Assembly: GCF_008122265.1 (NCBI RefSeq)
Contig: NZ_CP043042.1
Span: forward strand, 3,534,001 to 3,598,000
Reading direction: 5' to 3'
From: Marinobacter fonticola
GTDB taxonomy: Bacteria > Pseudomonadota > Gammaproteobacteria > Pseudomonadales > Oleiphilaceae
DNA length: 64,000 bases
The position numbers were made by a program, and so were the translations under genes. The notes under the pieces are model-generated. The model ran no database searches, was not told the origin of the DNA, and worked only from the letters and a program-made list of their open reading frames with translations. The first letter of the stretch is position 1. Each line of letters begins with the position of its first letter. Positions 1 through 9,463 of this stretch are shown in pieces.

Positions 1-50
1 AGCGGTAGCCGGCAACTGGACAGCACTCAGGCAAAGGAGGCACAGCCAAT

Positions 51-1217
51 ATGCATAAACCGGATTTCTTGCGTCACCTTGCACTGCTCAGCCCGCTGCT
101 GCTAGCGGCTAACGTCGCCCAGGGCGAACTCAGACCCCTGGAAGAGAAGGAAATGCGCGACGTCACCGGCCAATCGGCTATCCAGTACACGGCCACGGAC
201 ATCAGCTATCAGCTGAGCCAGCTCACTGGCGTCAAATACACCGAGACTGCCAACGGCTACGTGCGGGAGGAAACGCGCACGCCCACCGAGCAGGTCGATG
301 CTACCGTACATCGCGTGCAAATTAACGGTAGCGGTGAGCTGCACGCCTACGCCGAGGAGTTCGTCCTGGGTGACTATAACGGCAGCAACAACTCGATCTA
401 CAAGACCGCAGACGGCCAAGGTATTCCCGAGAATGCCCTGCGCAATTTCGGTTTTGGCAACTCAGCCGACGACCCCTTCTACTTCGAAGATCCCTACATC
501 GAAATCCAGAAGCAGCACCATGCCAACGGTCCAGACACGATCCGGGGCATCCGTATTGGCTTTGGCAAGGCTGAAGGCCATGCGCCAGTCACCATCGATT
601 CCAGTTCCGGTTTTATTCAGACCGTGAGCCTGCTGCCCGAAGTCGGAGGCGTCATCCTGTCCCAGCTTTATGGCTCCGGCACCCGGGATACCTTCGTCAC
701 GGTCGGCAGCGGACAAATGCCAGACGGCACCGGCAACTATCCCCAGACCCCGGCGCCCGGCGGTGGCGTGCCCAACAACACAAGCGGCCCGCTTGACGCG
801 GCTGCCGGGCCTCTTAACCCGGTCACCGGCCTGCTCGAACCCATTACCGAGCCGCTCGGCATCGGCGCGGCGCTTCAGTCGCCGGGGGGCAAAGAGCTCA
901 ACCTGGAACACGTCGTCAGCCTCGACTTCCACAACGTAAAAAACTTCTACATATCGCTGACCCAGGGCGGCGGCAACGCCTTCGTCAACGGCGACGGATC
1001 GGTCAATGGCGCCTTGTGGTCTCAGCATCTGGATGGCGTCATTCCCCAGAGTCGTGCAGATCTGCCGGGCTGGAACATGGCGATGCCGTTCAACGACCCC
1101 AACGACCGGACTGCGGGCTATGTCGAAGCACACACCAATACCGCAGCAGCCCTGTCCCAGATCCTGTTGGGGATCGGCGACAACAATCCACGGCAGCAAT
1201 ATCATCCCGAATTCTGA
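51..1217 (+). CDS. DUF6160 (FilA-like) secreted protein 1
   Basis: 388 aa. The N-terminus has a clear signal peptide (basic start, hydrophobic LALLSPLLLAANVA, cleavage near GELRP) followed at once by the family hallmark ELRPLEEKEMRDVTGQSA. DUF6160/FilA-like proteins are exported, beta-rich and often lie in tandem in Marinobacter and Acinetobacter; their role (pilus-like or surface-associated) is not established. A strong ribosome site (AAAGGAGG) sits 9 bases before this ATG. It is the first of three consecutive family members, spaced 49 and 10 bases apart, so an operon is likely. A Gly/Pro-rich linker lies around residues 225-250. I recognise the family from the signal-plus-VTGQ pattern only; function is unknown. 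Confidence 0.75.
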   Translation: MHKPDFLRHLALLSPLLLAANVAQGELRPLEEKEMRDVTGQSAIQYTATDISYQLSQLTGVKYTETANGYVREETRTPTEQVDATVHRVQINGSGELHAYAEEFVLGDYNGSNNSIYKTADGQGIPENALRNFGFGNSADDPFYFEDPYIEIQKQHHANGPDTIRGIRIGFGKAEGHAPVTIDSSSGFIQTVSLLPEVGGVILSQLYGSGTRDTFVTVGSGQMPDGTGNYPQTPAPGGGVPNNTSGPLDAAAGPLNPVTGLLEPITEPLGIGAALQSPGGKELNLEHVVSLDFHNVKNFYISLTQGGGNAFVNGDGSVNGALWSQHLDGVIPQSRADLPGWNMAMPFNDPNDRTAGYVEAHTNTAAALSQILLGIGDNNPRQQYHPEF

Positions 1218-1266
1218 GGCCAAAACGTAGGGATTGCTGAGCTGGCAAGACCCAAGGAGAACGTGC

Positions 1267-2295
1267 ATGGGCAGATTGACACGCGTTTTGACTGTGGCTT
1301 TGAGCTGCTGGGCCTCGGCAGGCTCCGCAATAGCCATGGAAAAACTCAGCGACGGGCAGATGGGCCAGGTCCAGGCTCAGGGTAACTTCAACTTCGTGCT
1401 CGAGAACATCGAGCTCTCCGGTACGCCTGGTCCCGGAGATGCGGAAGCTGGCAGTATCAACGTGGAAGGGGCAGACGGCTCTTCCCTGGGGCTGAAACAA
1501 TTCCAATTCACCGCTGCCAATATTGGCACCACGGCTTCCCCCCTGACCACCGGCACCGCCACCGCGGATGCCTCGGTCAATTCCACTGTGCTGGGTATCG
1601 TCGTCCCCGATGGTAAAAATCTAGGTGAACGGGAATACCTGCGTATCGGGTTGCCTGAGAAAGCCGCCTGGAACAATGTTGACCTGAGCTTTCAGGCCCT
1701 CTATGGCAACCCCGATACGGCGGCTCCAGACGACCGCAATATCGCCGCGGGTGGAACGCCGTCGAGCCAGCTGGATTTCGGTCATGTCAGCCTGGACAAC
1801 GTAGCGCTGACCGGTCATCTGGATATTGGTGCCATTCCCGAGGGCTACAAGATCAGAAGTCGCAAAGTTGAGGACGGCAGCGCGCTGGCTTCCTCGCGGC
1901 AGGGTCTGTTGCTCAACATCAACCTGGAGGAAGTGTCCGTCGAGCAGATGCTGTTCGAGCCGGGCCAGGGCGATGGTGTATTCAGCCCCGATCGGGATCT
2001 GGTTATCAGGAACTTTTCCCTGGAGAACCTACAGATGACGTCCGCCACGATCGAGACCTCAGCCCAGGGTTGGCGGATTGCCTACAGCGATCCGCAACCA
2101 TTCACCACCAGTCTTGGGGAAACGTTGCAACCCGGCGCCTCCGGCCATCCTGACACGGCGAGTCTGGCCTACGATGCAAATTTCCCAAAAGCGAATCTGA
2201 CCATGGAGACTCAGATGACCCAAGGCCAGGCCAGCATGTCGCGCATTCACGGCGTTACACTGGACCACCTTGTGTTCAACCTGGACGGGCAATAA
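1267..2295 (+). CDS. DUF6160-like secreted protein 2
   Basis: 342 aa from the ATG at 1267, chosen because AAGGAG lies 7 bases upstream; a TTG-initiated reading 33 bases earlier lacks a ribosome site. The signal peptide (MGRLTRVLTVALSCWASAGSAIA) is followed by MEKLSDGQMGQVQAQGN, a weaker version of the LxxxxMxxVTGQ signature of its neighbours. The rest is acidic and rich in beta-type sequence with no cysteines that would form an active site. It sits between two clearer DUF6160 proteins, which supports membership and a shared transcript. Function unknown; probably outer-membrane or extracellular. Confidence 0.65.
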   Translation: MGRLTRVLTVALSCWASAGSAIAMEKLSDGQMGQVQAQGNFNFVLENIELSGTPGPGDAEAGSINVEGADGSSLGLKQFQFTAANIGTTASPLTTGTATADASVNSTVLGIVVPDGKNLGEREYLRIGLPEKAAWNNVDLSFQALYGNPDTAAPDDRNIAAGGTPSSQLDFGHVSLDNVALTGHLDIGAIPEGYKIRSRKVEDGSALASSRQGLLLNINLEEVSVEQMLFEPGQGDGVFSPDRDLVIRNFSLENLQMTSATIETSAQGWRIAYSDPQPFTTSLGETLQPGASGHPDTASLAYDANFPKANLTMETQMTQGQASMSRIHGVTLDHLVFNLDGQ

Positions 2296-2305
2296 GGAGA
2301 ATACT

Positions 2306-2878
2306 GTGGGCGACCAAAAACTGATGGACCAAGGAATGCATCGTCACAGAGCGATCCGGCGCGGTTCACTACCGGCCCTTTGCGCCAGCCTGACGTTGGC
2401 ATTCTCCACGTCGGTATTTGCGGAGCTGCGCCCCATCGCGGAAAGCGAACTGGCTAAGGTCTCCGGCCAAAGTGGCATCTCCATCGAAATCCCTCACCTG
2501 CGGGTTAACGCCCATGGTCCGGACAGCGTCGACGATCCGGACACCGCCGCCGACGAGAGCGACGGACGCCGCACTCAGGGCTTCAAACTGGCTTATGTCA
2601 CCCGGGAACACGGTGGAGGCGGCGAAGCGCATTACTTCGCCAACGAGGTCTCCCTGGCAATGGACGTAACCGGCGCAATGACCGTGGACATCGAGAAAGA
2701 CGGCGCCATGGTGGTGGGTCTACCCGAGCGGATTAATTTCGTCGGCGATGGCCTGAGCTTCAAAGATATTTACCTTAACGGCAGCGGCGTTCCCGAAACG
2801 GGCACCAAGCTGCTTAATGAAATTAACGTCCAGGGCAACTTCAATACGGCCGGTACAATCCGCATGTGGGGCGACTGA
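2306..2878 (+). CDS. DUF6160 (FilA-like) secreted protein 3
   Basis: 190 aa from a GTG at 2306 with AAGGAG 6 bases upstream; in-frame ATGs at 2324 and 2336 are alternatives and the signal peptide survives with any of them. After the signal (LPALCASLTLAFSTSVFA) comes ELRPIAESELAKVSGQSGISIEIP, the family signature. It is shorter than its two upstream partners, and the last part of the strand-rich repeat seen in gene 1 is missing. The 10-base gap to the previous stop points to one transcription unit. No terminator is obvious downstream. Confidence 0.7.
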   Translation: MGDQKLMDQGMHRHRAIRRGSLPALCASLTLAFSTSVFAELRPIAESELAKVSGQSGISIEIPHLRVNAHGPDSVDDPDTAADESDGRRTQGFKLAYVTREHGGGGEAHYFANEVSLAMDVTGAMTVDIEKDGAMVVGLPERINFVGDGLSFKDIYLNGSGVPETGTKLLNEINVQGNFNTAGTIRMWGD

Positions 2879-2967
2879 TTTGCACGGCCTTCCCTACTCC
2901 CACCCTAAAGCATTCAGCTCCCGTCAACCCGCCGTAGCTTAGCCAGCCTGTGCGCAATCCCTGCCTG

Positions 2968-3070
2968 GCGTCAGATCGATTTAATTTTAAAAATACAAGC
3001 CATTGGATCAGCGCTTGCCACTACTAGACGCAGATCCAGGGTTGATCAAAAAATATACGCTCTAACACCT
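2968..3070. repeat. RAYT-family palindromic repeat in the 2879-3152 gap
   Basis: A left end of the major repeat family (GCGTCAGATCGATTTAAT at 2968) is followed about 70 bases later by a diverged right end (GTTGATCAAAAAATATACGC...CTAACACC, 3041-3070). The rest of this 274-base gap holds the probable promoter region for nothing obvious, since both flanking genes converge on it. A degenerate GCTCTGACCCCATTCATT lies at 3121-3138. Confidence 0.6.
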
Positions 3071-3152
3071 TTAATGGACACTTTTAATACTCGATTCGCC
3101 AGACATCACTTCATTGGCAGTGCTCTGACCCCATTCATTAATGCTCTGCAGC

Positions 3153-3677
3153 TCAGTCGCGCTCGGCAAACGGCAGGACGCTGGACCCGTCACCCATCGA
3201 CGCCCCCATGATGACGCCCAGGGAGCCGTCCTGTTTCAACACTACGACCTGGATGTCGGTCAAGGACCCCTTGCCTGACTGGCGGGCGGCGGTGTAAACG
3301 TCGGCTTCAGTAAGCCGATGCCGACGCAATGCGCGGTGTTGTAGTTCGCCATCGTAGTAGAGCAGCACCGGAGGCGAGTCCAGTACCCGGCGCATAACAT
3401 ACCAACGGGCCCGTGCGGCGGCGAGCACCCACTGCAGAACTACGAGCGAAGTCAGCGCCGCCACCGCCTGGGCGAGGCTGACATCCACTGCCGTCACCGT
3501 ACGGCCGAAGGTTGATCCCACGGTGACAGCGATCACGAAGTCCAGTGGCGTCATTTTCGACATGGTGCGCGGCCCCGTCGAGCGGAGCAGAATCACCAGC
3601 ACGAGGTAGCCAACGACGACGATGAGCAGGGTGTGCAACACCGGCTGCCATCCGGTCCAAAAGTAGCTCAAGTCCAT
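3153..3677 (-). CDS. DUF421 (YetF-like) membrane protein
   Basis: 174 aa. The first part contains three membrane segments (about residues 14-32, 46-60 and 68-88) and the conserved RSTGPRTMSKMTPLDFVIAV stretch; the C-terminal half is the soluble DUF421 domain ending in the usual LTDIQVVVLKQDGSLGVI. This matches the YetF/DUF421 family of inner-membrane proteins with no settled biochemical role. Length is normal for the family. It stands alone on the minus strand, flanked by intergenic repeats, with only a weak ribosome site. Confidence 0.85.
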   Translation of the reverse strand: MDLSYFWTGWQPVLHTLLIVVVGYLVLVILLRSTGPRTMSKMTPLDFVIAVTVGSTFGRTVTAVDVSLAQAVAALTSLVVLQWVLAAARARWYVMRRVLDSPPVLLYYDGELQHRALRRHRLTEADVYTAARQSGKGSLTDIQVVVLKQDGSLGVIMGASMGDGSSVLPFAERD

Positions 3678-3906
3678 TAAATCAGTCTGGCATGTCGGCC
3701 TGGCCCAGTTAAATTAAATTGTTCTAACCCCGCCCCGATTAATTGCACCTGAAAATGACGCGGTCCCGGTTTGCCTCAAAGGCTATACGCTGGCGACCGG
3801 CCAGCGAAGGAGACCGTCATCAGCTACTCTCTCTATAAACGGGATTTGGCTGTTAACGATATATCCCCTGCGTCTGGCGCCTTCGCAACCCGCTTGGATC
3901 GACGAG

Positions 3907-5592
3907 GTGATTGTGAGCAAAAGAGAACAACGCCCTCTGTACATTCCTTACGCCGGCCCCTCGTTGTTGGAACTGCCGTTGCTGAACAAAGGCAGTGCTT
4001 TCTCGCAACGGGAGCGCGTGGAATTCAATCTGATCGGCCTGCTGCCCCATAACGTGGAAACCATCGAGGAACAGGCGGAGCGCGCTTACCGGCAATACGA
4101 GCTATGCCAGACCGACATCGACCGGCACATCACGCTGCGCGCGTTACAGGACGACAACGAAACGCTTTTTTTCTACCTGCTGGAAAACCATTTGGAAGAA
4201 ATGCTTCCGATTATCTACACCCCGACCGTGGGCGAGGCGTGTGAGGCGTTCTCCAAGATCTACCGCAACCATCGCGGCCTGTTCGTGTCCTATCCCGACC
4301 GGGAGCACATGGATTACCTCTTGCGCAGCGCCACCAAGGACAACGTGAAAGTGATCGTGGTGACCGATGGCGAGCGCATTCTGGGTTTGGGCGATCAGGG
4401 CATCGGCGGCATGGGCATCCCCATCGGAAAGCTGTCGCTGTACACCGCGTGCGGCGGAATCAGTCCGGCGAACACGCTACCCATTGTCCTTGATGTAGGC
4501 ACCCATAATCAGGCGCTGCTCGATGATCCGATGTACATGGGGTGGCGCCACGAGCGCATCGGCCAGGAAGAATACGACGAATTCGTGGCTGAATTCATGG
4601 CGGCTGTTAAGCGCCGCTGGCCCAAAGCCCTGGTGCAGTTCGAGGATTTTGCGCAGAACAACGCCATGCGCCTGTTGAAGCAATACCGCGACGACGCCTG
4701 CTGCTTCAACGACGACATCCAGGGCACCGCCTCGGTTTGTCTGGCCACATTGCTGGCTGCGTGCAAAGTGAAGGACGAAAAAGTCAGCGACCAGACCGTT
4801 GCCTTCCTGGGTGCCGGTTCCGCCGGCTGCGGCATTGCCGAACAGATCGTCGTGGCAATGACGGATGAGGGACTGCCGGAACGCGAAGCGCGGCAACGCA
4901 TCTACATGGTCGACCGTGACGGACTGCTGACCACGGACATGACCGGCCTGCAGGATTTCCAGAAAGGACTGGCCACGGATCCAGCGCGGATCAAAGGCTG
5001 GGCTGGGCGAGAGTTGATCAATGTGGTGAAAGAGGCAAAGCCGACGGTGCTGATCGGCGTCTCCGGCCAGCGTGGTCTGTTCACTGAAAACGTGATCAAA
5101 ACGATGCACGCGACCTGTACGAAACCCTTGGTGATGCCGCTGTCGAATCCCACGTCCCGAGTCGAGGCGACACCCGCCGACATCCTGGCCTGGACGAACG
5201 GCGAAGCACTGGTCGCCGCCGGCAGCCCCTTCAAGCCGGTCGAGCTGAATGGGTACACCTACCCCATCGCCCAATGCAATAACGCTTACGTTTTCCCGGG
5301 CATTGGCCTCGGGGTTGTTGCCGCCGGCGCCAACCGCGTGACCGACACCATGCTAATGGCCGCAGCCAATGCCTTGGCAAAACAGGCCCCCATCGTCCAG
5401 CAAACCGGCGAGCGCCTATTGCCAAGCCTGGCCGATATTCAGGACATCAGTCGGATGATCGCCTTCGATGTCGCCAAGCAGGCACAAGAGGACGGCGTCG
5501 CCTTGCGTTCCGACGATGAAACGATCCGCCGGGCCATTGATAAGAATTTCTGGCGGCCTCGGTACCGGCGTTACCTGCGGCGGGCGATTTGA
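3907..5592 (+). CDS. maeA: NAD-dependent malic enzyme (oxaloacetate-decarboxylating)
   Basis: 561 aa, closely similar along its whole length to the roughly 565-aa E. coli MaeA/SfcA. It oxidatively decarboxylates malate to pyruvate with NAD and Mg/Mn in the cytosol, linking the TCA cycle to gluconeogenic precursors, important on alkanes or organic acids. Visible motifs: [21 protein letters not shown] at the start, [10 protein letters not shown] (catalytic Tyr), [10 protein letters not shown] (catalytic Lys), QFEDFA and FNDDIQGTA (metal ligands), and the dinucleotide fold [11 protein letters not shown]. Two GTG starts (3907, 3913) are possible; the GAGG at 3904 fits the second slightly better. 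Single gene, no operon partner. Confidence 0.96.
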   Translation: MIVSKREQRPLYIPYAGPSLLELPLLNKGSAFSQRERVEFNLIGLLPHNVETIEEQAERAYRQYELCQTDIDRHITLRALQDDNETLFFYLLENHLEEMLPIIYTPTVGEACEAFSKIYRNHRGLFVSYPDREHMDYLLRSATKDNVKVIVVTDGERILGLGDQGIGGMGIPIGKLSLYTACGGISPANTLPIVLDVGTHNQALLDDPMYMGWRHERIGQEEYDEFVAEFMAAVKRRWPKALVQFEDFAQNNAMRLLKQYRDDACCFNDDIQGTASVCLATLLAACKVKDEKVSDQTVAFLGAGSAGCGIAEQIVVAMTDEGLPEREARQRIYMVDRDGLLTTDMTGLQDFQKGLATDPARIKGWAGRELINVVKEAKPTVLIGVSGQRGLFTENVIKTMHATCTKPLVMPLSNPTSRVEATPADILAWTNGEALVAAGSPFKPVELNGYTYPIAQCNNAYVFPGIGLGVVAAGANRVTDTMLMAAANALAKQAPIVQQTGERLLPSLADIQDISRMIAFDVAKQAQEDGVALRSDDETIRRAIDKNFWRPRYRRYLRRAI

Positions 5593-5636
5593 AGGGAAAG
5601 TCAAAAGTGGTGCGGGGGCTCTGAGTCGGATTGATC

Positions 5637-5677
5637 AAAATTAAATCGATCTGACCCTCCTCAAAACCCTCCTCAAA
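5637..5677. repeat. Solo right end of the RAYT repeat with 12-bp tandem
   Basis: TTGATCAAAATTAAATCGAT followed by CTGACCC is a lone right terminal repeat of the major family, just past the malic enzyme stop. It is followed by a perfect tandem duplication ACCCTCCTCAAA x2 (5654-5665, 5666-5677). A further diverged end (GTTGATCAAGAAATGCG...CTGACACC) follows at about 5692-5722. Confidence 0.75.
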
Positions 5678-5740
5678 ACCAAGTGCCAGAGTTGATCAAG
5701 AAATGCGTTCAACTCTGACACCATTCAATTATTCTATTTT

Positions 5741-5905
5741 TCAGCCGGCTTTAACGTTGGCCTGCTTTGAATCTTGAGAGCCGAATTGCCCGCTTTTCCC
5801 TTTGCCCACATACTCAACAGTCCCGCCGGCCTTTAAAAAAGCAGCCGTCTGCTCCTCGATCATGGCAGTCGTTAATGTCGCTTTTTCGGGTTTCTTGCTC
5901 ATCAT
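5741..5905 (-). CDS. Small conserved-looking hypothetical protein
   Basis: 54 aa from the ATG at 5905, chosen because GGGAG lies 5 bases upstream; longer in-frame readings (from 5935 or 5986) have no ribosome site. Sequence features: basic start MMSKKPEKATL, a helical TAMIEEQTAAFLKAGG and the turn-rich VEYVGKGKSGQ. The FLKAGGxVExVxxGxSGQ pattern looks like short proteins I have seen in Marinobacter and Pseudomonas, but I cannot name the family. No catalytic motif; function unknown. Confidence 0.6.
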   Translation of the reverse strand: MMSKKPEKATLTTAMIEEQTAAFLKAGGTVEYVGKGKSGQFGSQDSKQANVKAG

Positions 5906-6065
5906 GTTCTCCCAGTTAACCGTTGGCTTACTCATCAACTTCGAACATCCATGATATGCCAAATAGGAAAAAATTGTATGGAGCAAGAGGCGTTCGTTGA
6001 GGAATTAGCCAGTGACGCTTCAGAATGATTGGCTGTCACCTTTCACCGGCTTCAAACGGGGTGGC

Positions 6066-6103
6066 GGGGTCAGCGCTGGTTAATAAACATGCGCCCTGAC
6101 ACC
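6066..6103. repeat. Short palindromic repeat, second subfamily
   Basis: GGGGTCAGCGCTGG ... CATGCGCCCTGACACC forms imperfect inverted ends around a TTAATAAA core. It resembles the ends at 3041-3070 and 5692-5722, so a minor subfamily of the same GGGGTCAG-ended repeats seems to exist here. Confidence 0.5.
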
Positions 6104-6130
6104 TTTAACACCCCATCGTTCTTCAGAAAT

Positions 6131-6574
6131 TTAACGTGCTGTTGTCACGTATTTCAATATTTCGACCACTTGATCCGGCGTCTGGGCCCAAGCCATGGCG
6201 GACGCATCGACTTCTTTCAAGGGATGGACAATTTCGTCACTGTGAAGCGTGATGTAAGGGGTGCCCGTTGCGGCGCAAAAACCGGCATCGAAAGCCGCAT
6301 TCCACTGTTTATATTTATCGCCGAAACGAATGACCGCAAGATCGCACTGCTCCAGCAGTGTCTGGGTACGAATACCATTCACTTTCGACGACTGGTGGTC
6401 GCGCCAGAAGGGTACGTCCGGTTTGCCCAGTACGTCGCCGGCGGCATCGCTGGCATCGTGATCGGTAACGGGCGCGGTGAACTCGACCGGCAATCCGGCC
6501 TCAACCGCCCCGGCTTGAATCTGCTCACGCCAGTCGGTATGGATTTCGCCAGACAAATAAACAGTCCAGATCAT
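6131..6574 (-). CDS. ytoQ: YtoQ family protein
   Basis: 147 aa, full length. MIWTVYLSGEIHTDWREQIQ at the start, PVTDHDASDAAGD in the first third and GDKYKQWNAAFDAGFCAA in the second half match the Bacillus YtoQ family, a nucleoside 2-deoxyribosyltransferase-like fold of unproven activity. A GGAG sits well placed upstream of the ATG. It lies downstream of dgt on the same strand with a 309-base gap. A second, broken copy of its 5' end occurs at 13310-13392 in this window. Confidence 0.88.
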   Translation of the reverse strand: MIWTVYLSGEIHTDWREQIQAGAVEAGLPVEFTAPVTDHDASDAAGDVLGKPDVPFWRDHQSSKVNGIRTQTLLEQCDLAVIRFGDKYKQWNAAFDAGFCAATGTPYITLHSDEIVHPLKEVDASAMAWAQTPDQVVEILKYVTTAR

Positions 6575-6724
6575 GAAGGTCTCCTGATAGGTTAACGGAA
6601 CGGATCGGTCTACGATCCAAATTGGTGGCGCCTATCATACGCGAGCACCCGCGGTGATTCATCGACCGGTTTGCAGCGAATCAGGACGAAGGTTGTGAGT
6701 CAGGCCGCTTGACCGCGGTACTCT

Positions 6725-6790
6725 AGATCACTGCAAGATCACTGCAAGATCACTGCAAGATCACTGCAAGATCACTGCGAGCTCACTGAT
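6725..6790. repeat. 11-bp tandem repeat, five perfect units
   Basis: AGATCACTGCA is repeated exactly at 6725, 6736, 6747 and 6758; a fifth unit at 6769 differs in its last base and a degenerate sixth (AGCTCACTGAT) follows at 6780. It lies in the gap between dgt and ytoQ. There are no spacers, so this is a simple tandem array and not a CRISPR. The remainder of 6602-6883 shows only a weak GATCAGGCACC repeat end near 6843. Confidence 0.9.
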
Positions 6791-6883
6791 AGGGGGGGCG
6801 GCGACAGTTAAACGAGCCCAAAATAGGCACGCTGATACCTTTTGATCAGGCACCTTTTGCTCAGACTACGTTCCCTGTAACCG

Positions 6884-8404
6884 TTAAATACGATCCATAA
6901 CTGACAGGGTATGAAATTCATCCAACGCAAATTGATCAGTCATTCCGCTCACCATGTCTTGAATAAGACGGCAACGGCAGTAGCGCTCCCAAACTTCCTC
7001 TTCTATCCGTTCTGGGGGCCTTTGATCTCGCAACGTCAAATAGGCTTTGACGTGTTTGTTCGGCAGCCGTTTAAACAGGCGGCTCTCTATCAGAAGGCCT
7101 TTGGTTTGGTTGTCCACCAGCCGGCTAAATTCAATACTCGATAGAGCTAGTAGGGGTTTGTAGTGCTCCAGCAAACTCGAGATGATCCGATAACCCTGCA
7201 ATTCTAACGTTTCTACTTCCGGGACGGAAAACACGTGCGCCATGGCTACGCGCTTGAAAGCTTCGATAACAGCATGGCAAGGAGAATTGTCTTCCAACAA
7301 CGCACGATCCAAACGGCCGTGGTAAACCTCCTCAATGTTGTCGATAAACGCCTGGGCGGCGTGCTCAACCAGTGGATGGATTAGTCCGACACGAAGCCAG
7401 ACGAAAAACTCATGGTCGCGGTTGATAGGCTCCTTTCCAGCCCGACTTGATGCGTACTCAATAATGCTTCGGAAAGAACGACCCTTGATATGGGACTCGT
7501 CCGAACCGCCAGGTTGAGGCTCATCAAATGCTTTTATCAACAATTCGGCCAACACAGGGTATGTCATCAGCCCCTTGTCGACACTATCCTCCAGATCTGC
7601 CAGACAATAGGAAATATCGTCTGCCGCCTCCATCACATACGCCAGAGGATGACGATGACCCGGCTCCATTCCTAAAGCCTGCTGCATGCCCTCGACAAAC
7701 GCATTTTCGGAATAATAGTACCCGGGCTTCTTGCGGAGGTACGCCAGTGCCGTTCCCGCTTTCGGCTTGGCCTCAGTCGCCGGACGCGTGTATTTAAACA
7801 CCGAGGCTGCCTGCACATACGTCAGATTGAGTTTCTGAAGCTGGCTAATGAGACGAATAGCTTGAGCGTTGCCTTCGAAGCTCTGCAATTCCAGCATCAG
7901 CCTATCCGTCAGCGAACCTGCGTCGACTTCCCGGAATGGCGTCAGTTCCCGAAGGTTTTCTTCAAACCAGCGGGACAACGCTGCCTCGCCAAAGTGGCCA
8001 AAGGGCGGGTTGCCGATATCGTGCATCAGGCACGCCATTTCCACCAGGGTTTCAGTAGCGCGTTCCAAGCCAGTAAGGCCGTAATCACCGGCCCGATCAC
8101 CAAGCTTGCGGAAAATGGTGCGCACAATAAATCGACCGGTTTGCTGAACTTCGAGCGAATGAGTCAAACGACTACGCACCGCCGCATTCCGCTCCAAGGG
8201 AAACACCTGAGTTTTCTGCTGCAGCCTACGGACCGCCGCCGAGCCGATTATTCTCCCGCGGTCACTCTCCAACTGATCTTCCAGTTTCTGAAGCCCACAC
8301 GTCTCAACCCGGAATTGGTCGATGTCGTCACCATCAGCTCGTCGGTTGTATGGGCGCTGGATGGAAAACCGAGTCGAGAAATCAATCTTTGGGTTACTAC
8401 CCAT
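6884..8404 (-). CDS. dgt: dGTP triphosphohydrolase
   Basis: 506 aa from the ATG at 8404, which has GGAGG 4 bases upstream; a longer reading to 8467 lacks support. Dgt hydrolyses dGTP to deoxyguanosine and triphosphate and helps set dNTP pools. The sequence carries the E. coli-like block SDRGRIIGSAAVRRLQQKTQVFPLERNAAVRSRLTHSLEV and the HD-domain metal site (H...HD in LTHS, CLMHDIGNPPFGHFGE). Length equals the family norm. It precedes nothing obvious in an operon; ytoQ lies 309 bases downstream. Confidence 0.95.
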   Translation of the reverse strand: MGSNPKIDFSTRFSIQRPYNRRADGDDIDQFRVETCGLQKLEDQLESDRGRIIGSAAVRRLQQKTQVFPLERNAAVRSRLTHSLEVQQTGRFIVRTIFRKLGDRAGDYGLTGLERATETLVEMACLMHDIGNPPFGHFGEAALSRWFEENLRELTPFREVDAGSLTDRLMLELQSFEGNAQAIRLISQLQKLNLTYVQAASVFKYTRPATEAKPKAGTALAYLRKKPGYYYSENAFVEGMQQALGMEPGHRHPLAYVMEAADDISYCLADLEDSVDKGLMTYPVLAELLIKAFDEPQPGGSDESHIKGRSFRSIIEYASSRAGKEPINRDHEFFVWLRVGLIHPLVEHAAQAFIDNIEEVYHGRLDRALLEDNSPCHAVIEAFKRVAMAHVFSVPEVETLELQGYRIISSLLEHYKPLLALSSIEFSRLVDNQTKGLLIESRLFKRLPNKHVKAYLTLRDQRPPERIEEEVWERYCRCRLIQDMVSGMTDQFALDEFHTLSVMDRI

Positions 8405-8611
8405 GTTGCCTCCGCAGGGACAGGTGAGACGCCGGGTTGATGAAGCGGAGCGAAGCACAAAGAACAACCCGCGCCCATCATTGCGCCCTCTAATTTCGAT
8501 TCAAAAACAGCTTAGCTCTATGCTAATTTTCGTCACGTTTCAAGGGAATAACTTATGGGCGATGTTTCAGGCGTCCACCCTACCGATACGGCAACCCACT
8601 CAGGACCGATT

Positions 8612-9445
8612 TCACCGAGGCGCCACTGGCAGCGAGCGTTTATGCTCGGTCTTAAAGTACGCGTCGAAAATGGTCGTATACGCTTTCCCACTGACCTCTC
8701 GGCCTTCCAGGAAATCATCAATTTCGTCGTAGCTAATACCCAAGGCAGACTCATCGGTTTTTTGGGGCGACAGAGATTCAAGGTCGGCCGTAGGCTGCTT
8801 CTCAATCAGTTCGGAGGGCGCATCGAGGGCTTTGCCAATGGCTCGAACCTGGCGCTTGTTGAGTCCCTCAAGGGGGATCAGGTCGCAGGCGCCGTCGCCG
8901 AACTTGGTAAAAAAGCCCATGACCGCTTCTGCGCCTTGATCGGTGCCAATAACCAGCCCGCCACGAGCCCCGGCGACAGCGAACTGGGCCACCATACGCT
9001 GCCTGGCCTTGATGTTGCCCAACACAAAGTCCCGGTGGGCTTCATCACTGAACCCAAGACCGCTTTCCTCAAGAGTGACGAGCATGGCATCGCTGGCGGG
9101 CCTGATATCAACCGTAAGCGTCTCATCCGGTGCGATGTAGTCGAGCGCCCGTTGTGCATCCGCCTCATCTTTCTGCTCGCCATAAGGCAGCCGCATTGCC
9201 ACAAAGCGAGCACCCATACCTTGTTCCCGGGCCTCTTCGACTGCGAGCTGGGCAAGTTTGCCTGCAACGGTGGAATCGACTCCGCCGCTTATACCCAGTA
9301 CCAGCGTATGCTGACCCGAGTTGTTCATATACTCGCAGAGGAATTTGATGCGTCGCCCGATCTCCTCATTCGGATCAATGTTCGGGCTCACATTTAACTG
9401 GCTAATAATGTGCTTCTGAATGTCGGTATTGGAACGACTTTCCAT
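8612..9445 (-). CDS. nadE: NAD synthetase, ammonia-dependent (copy 1)
   Basis: 277 aa. NadE amidates nicotinate adenine dinucleotide to NAD using ATP and ammonia. The PP-loop motif SGGVDST (residues about 53-59) is present, as are GTDQGAEAVMGFFTKFGDGACDL and the LSPQKTDE loop of the bacterial enzyme. There is no glutaminase domain, so it uses free ammonia. AAGGAGGATCATCG precedes the ATG. It is the second gene of a cinA-nadE pair with an 18-base gap; both act in NAD recycling. An identical copy lies at 10973-11806. Confidence 0.95.
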   Translation of the reverse strand: MESRSNTDIQKHIISQLNVSPNIDPNEEIGRRIKFLCEYMNNSGQHTLVLGISGGVDSTVAGKLAQLAVEEAREQGMGARFVAMRLPYGEQKDEADAQRALDYIAPDETLTVDIRPASDAMLVTLEESGLGFSDEAHRDFVLGNIKARQRMVAQFAVAGARGGLVIGTDQGAEAVMGFFTKFGDGACDLIPLEGLNKRQVRAIGKALDAPSELIEKQPTADLESLSPQKTDESALGISYDEIDDFLEGREVSGKAYTTIFDAYFKTEHKRSLPVAPR

Positions 9446-9463
9446 CGATGATCCTCCTTGCTA

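Noticed and set aside
6725..6790. Possible CRISPR-like array
   Set aside because: The 11-bp units are directly adjacent with no spacers, and no cas gene is present.
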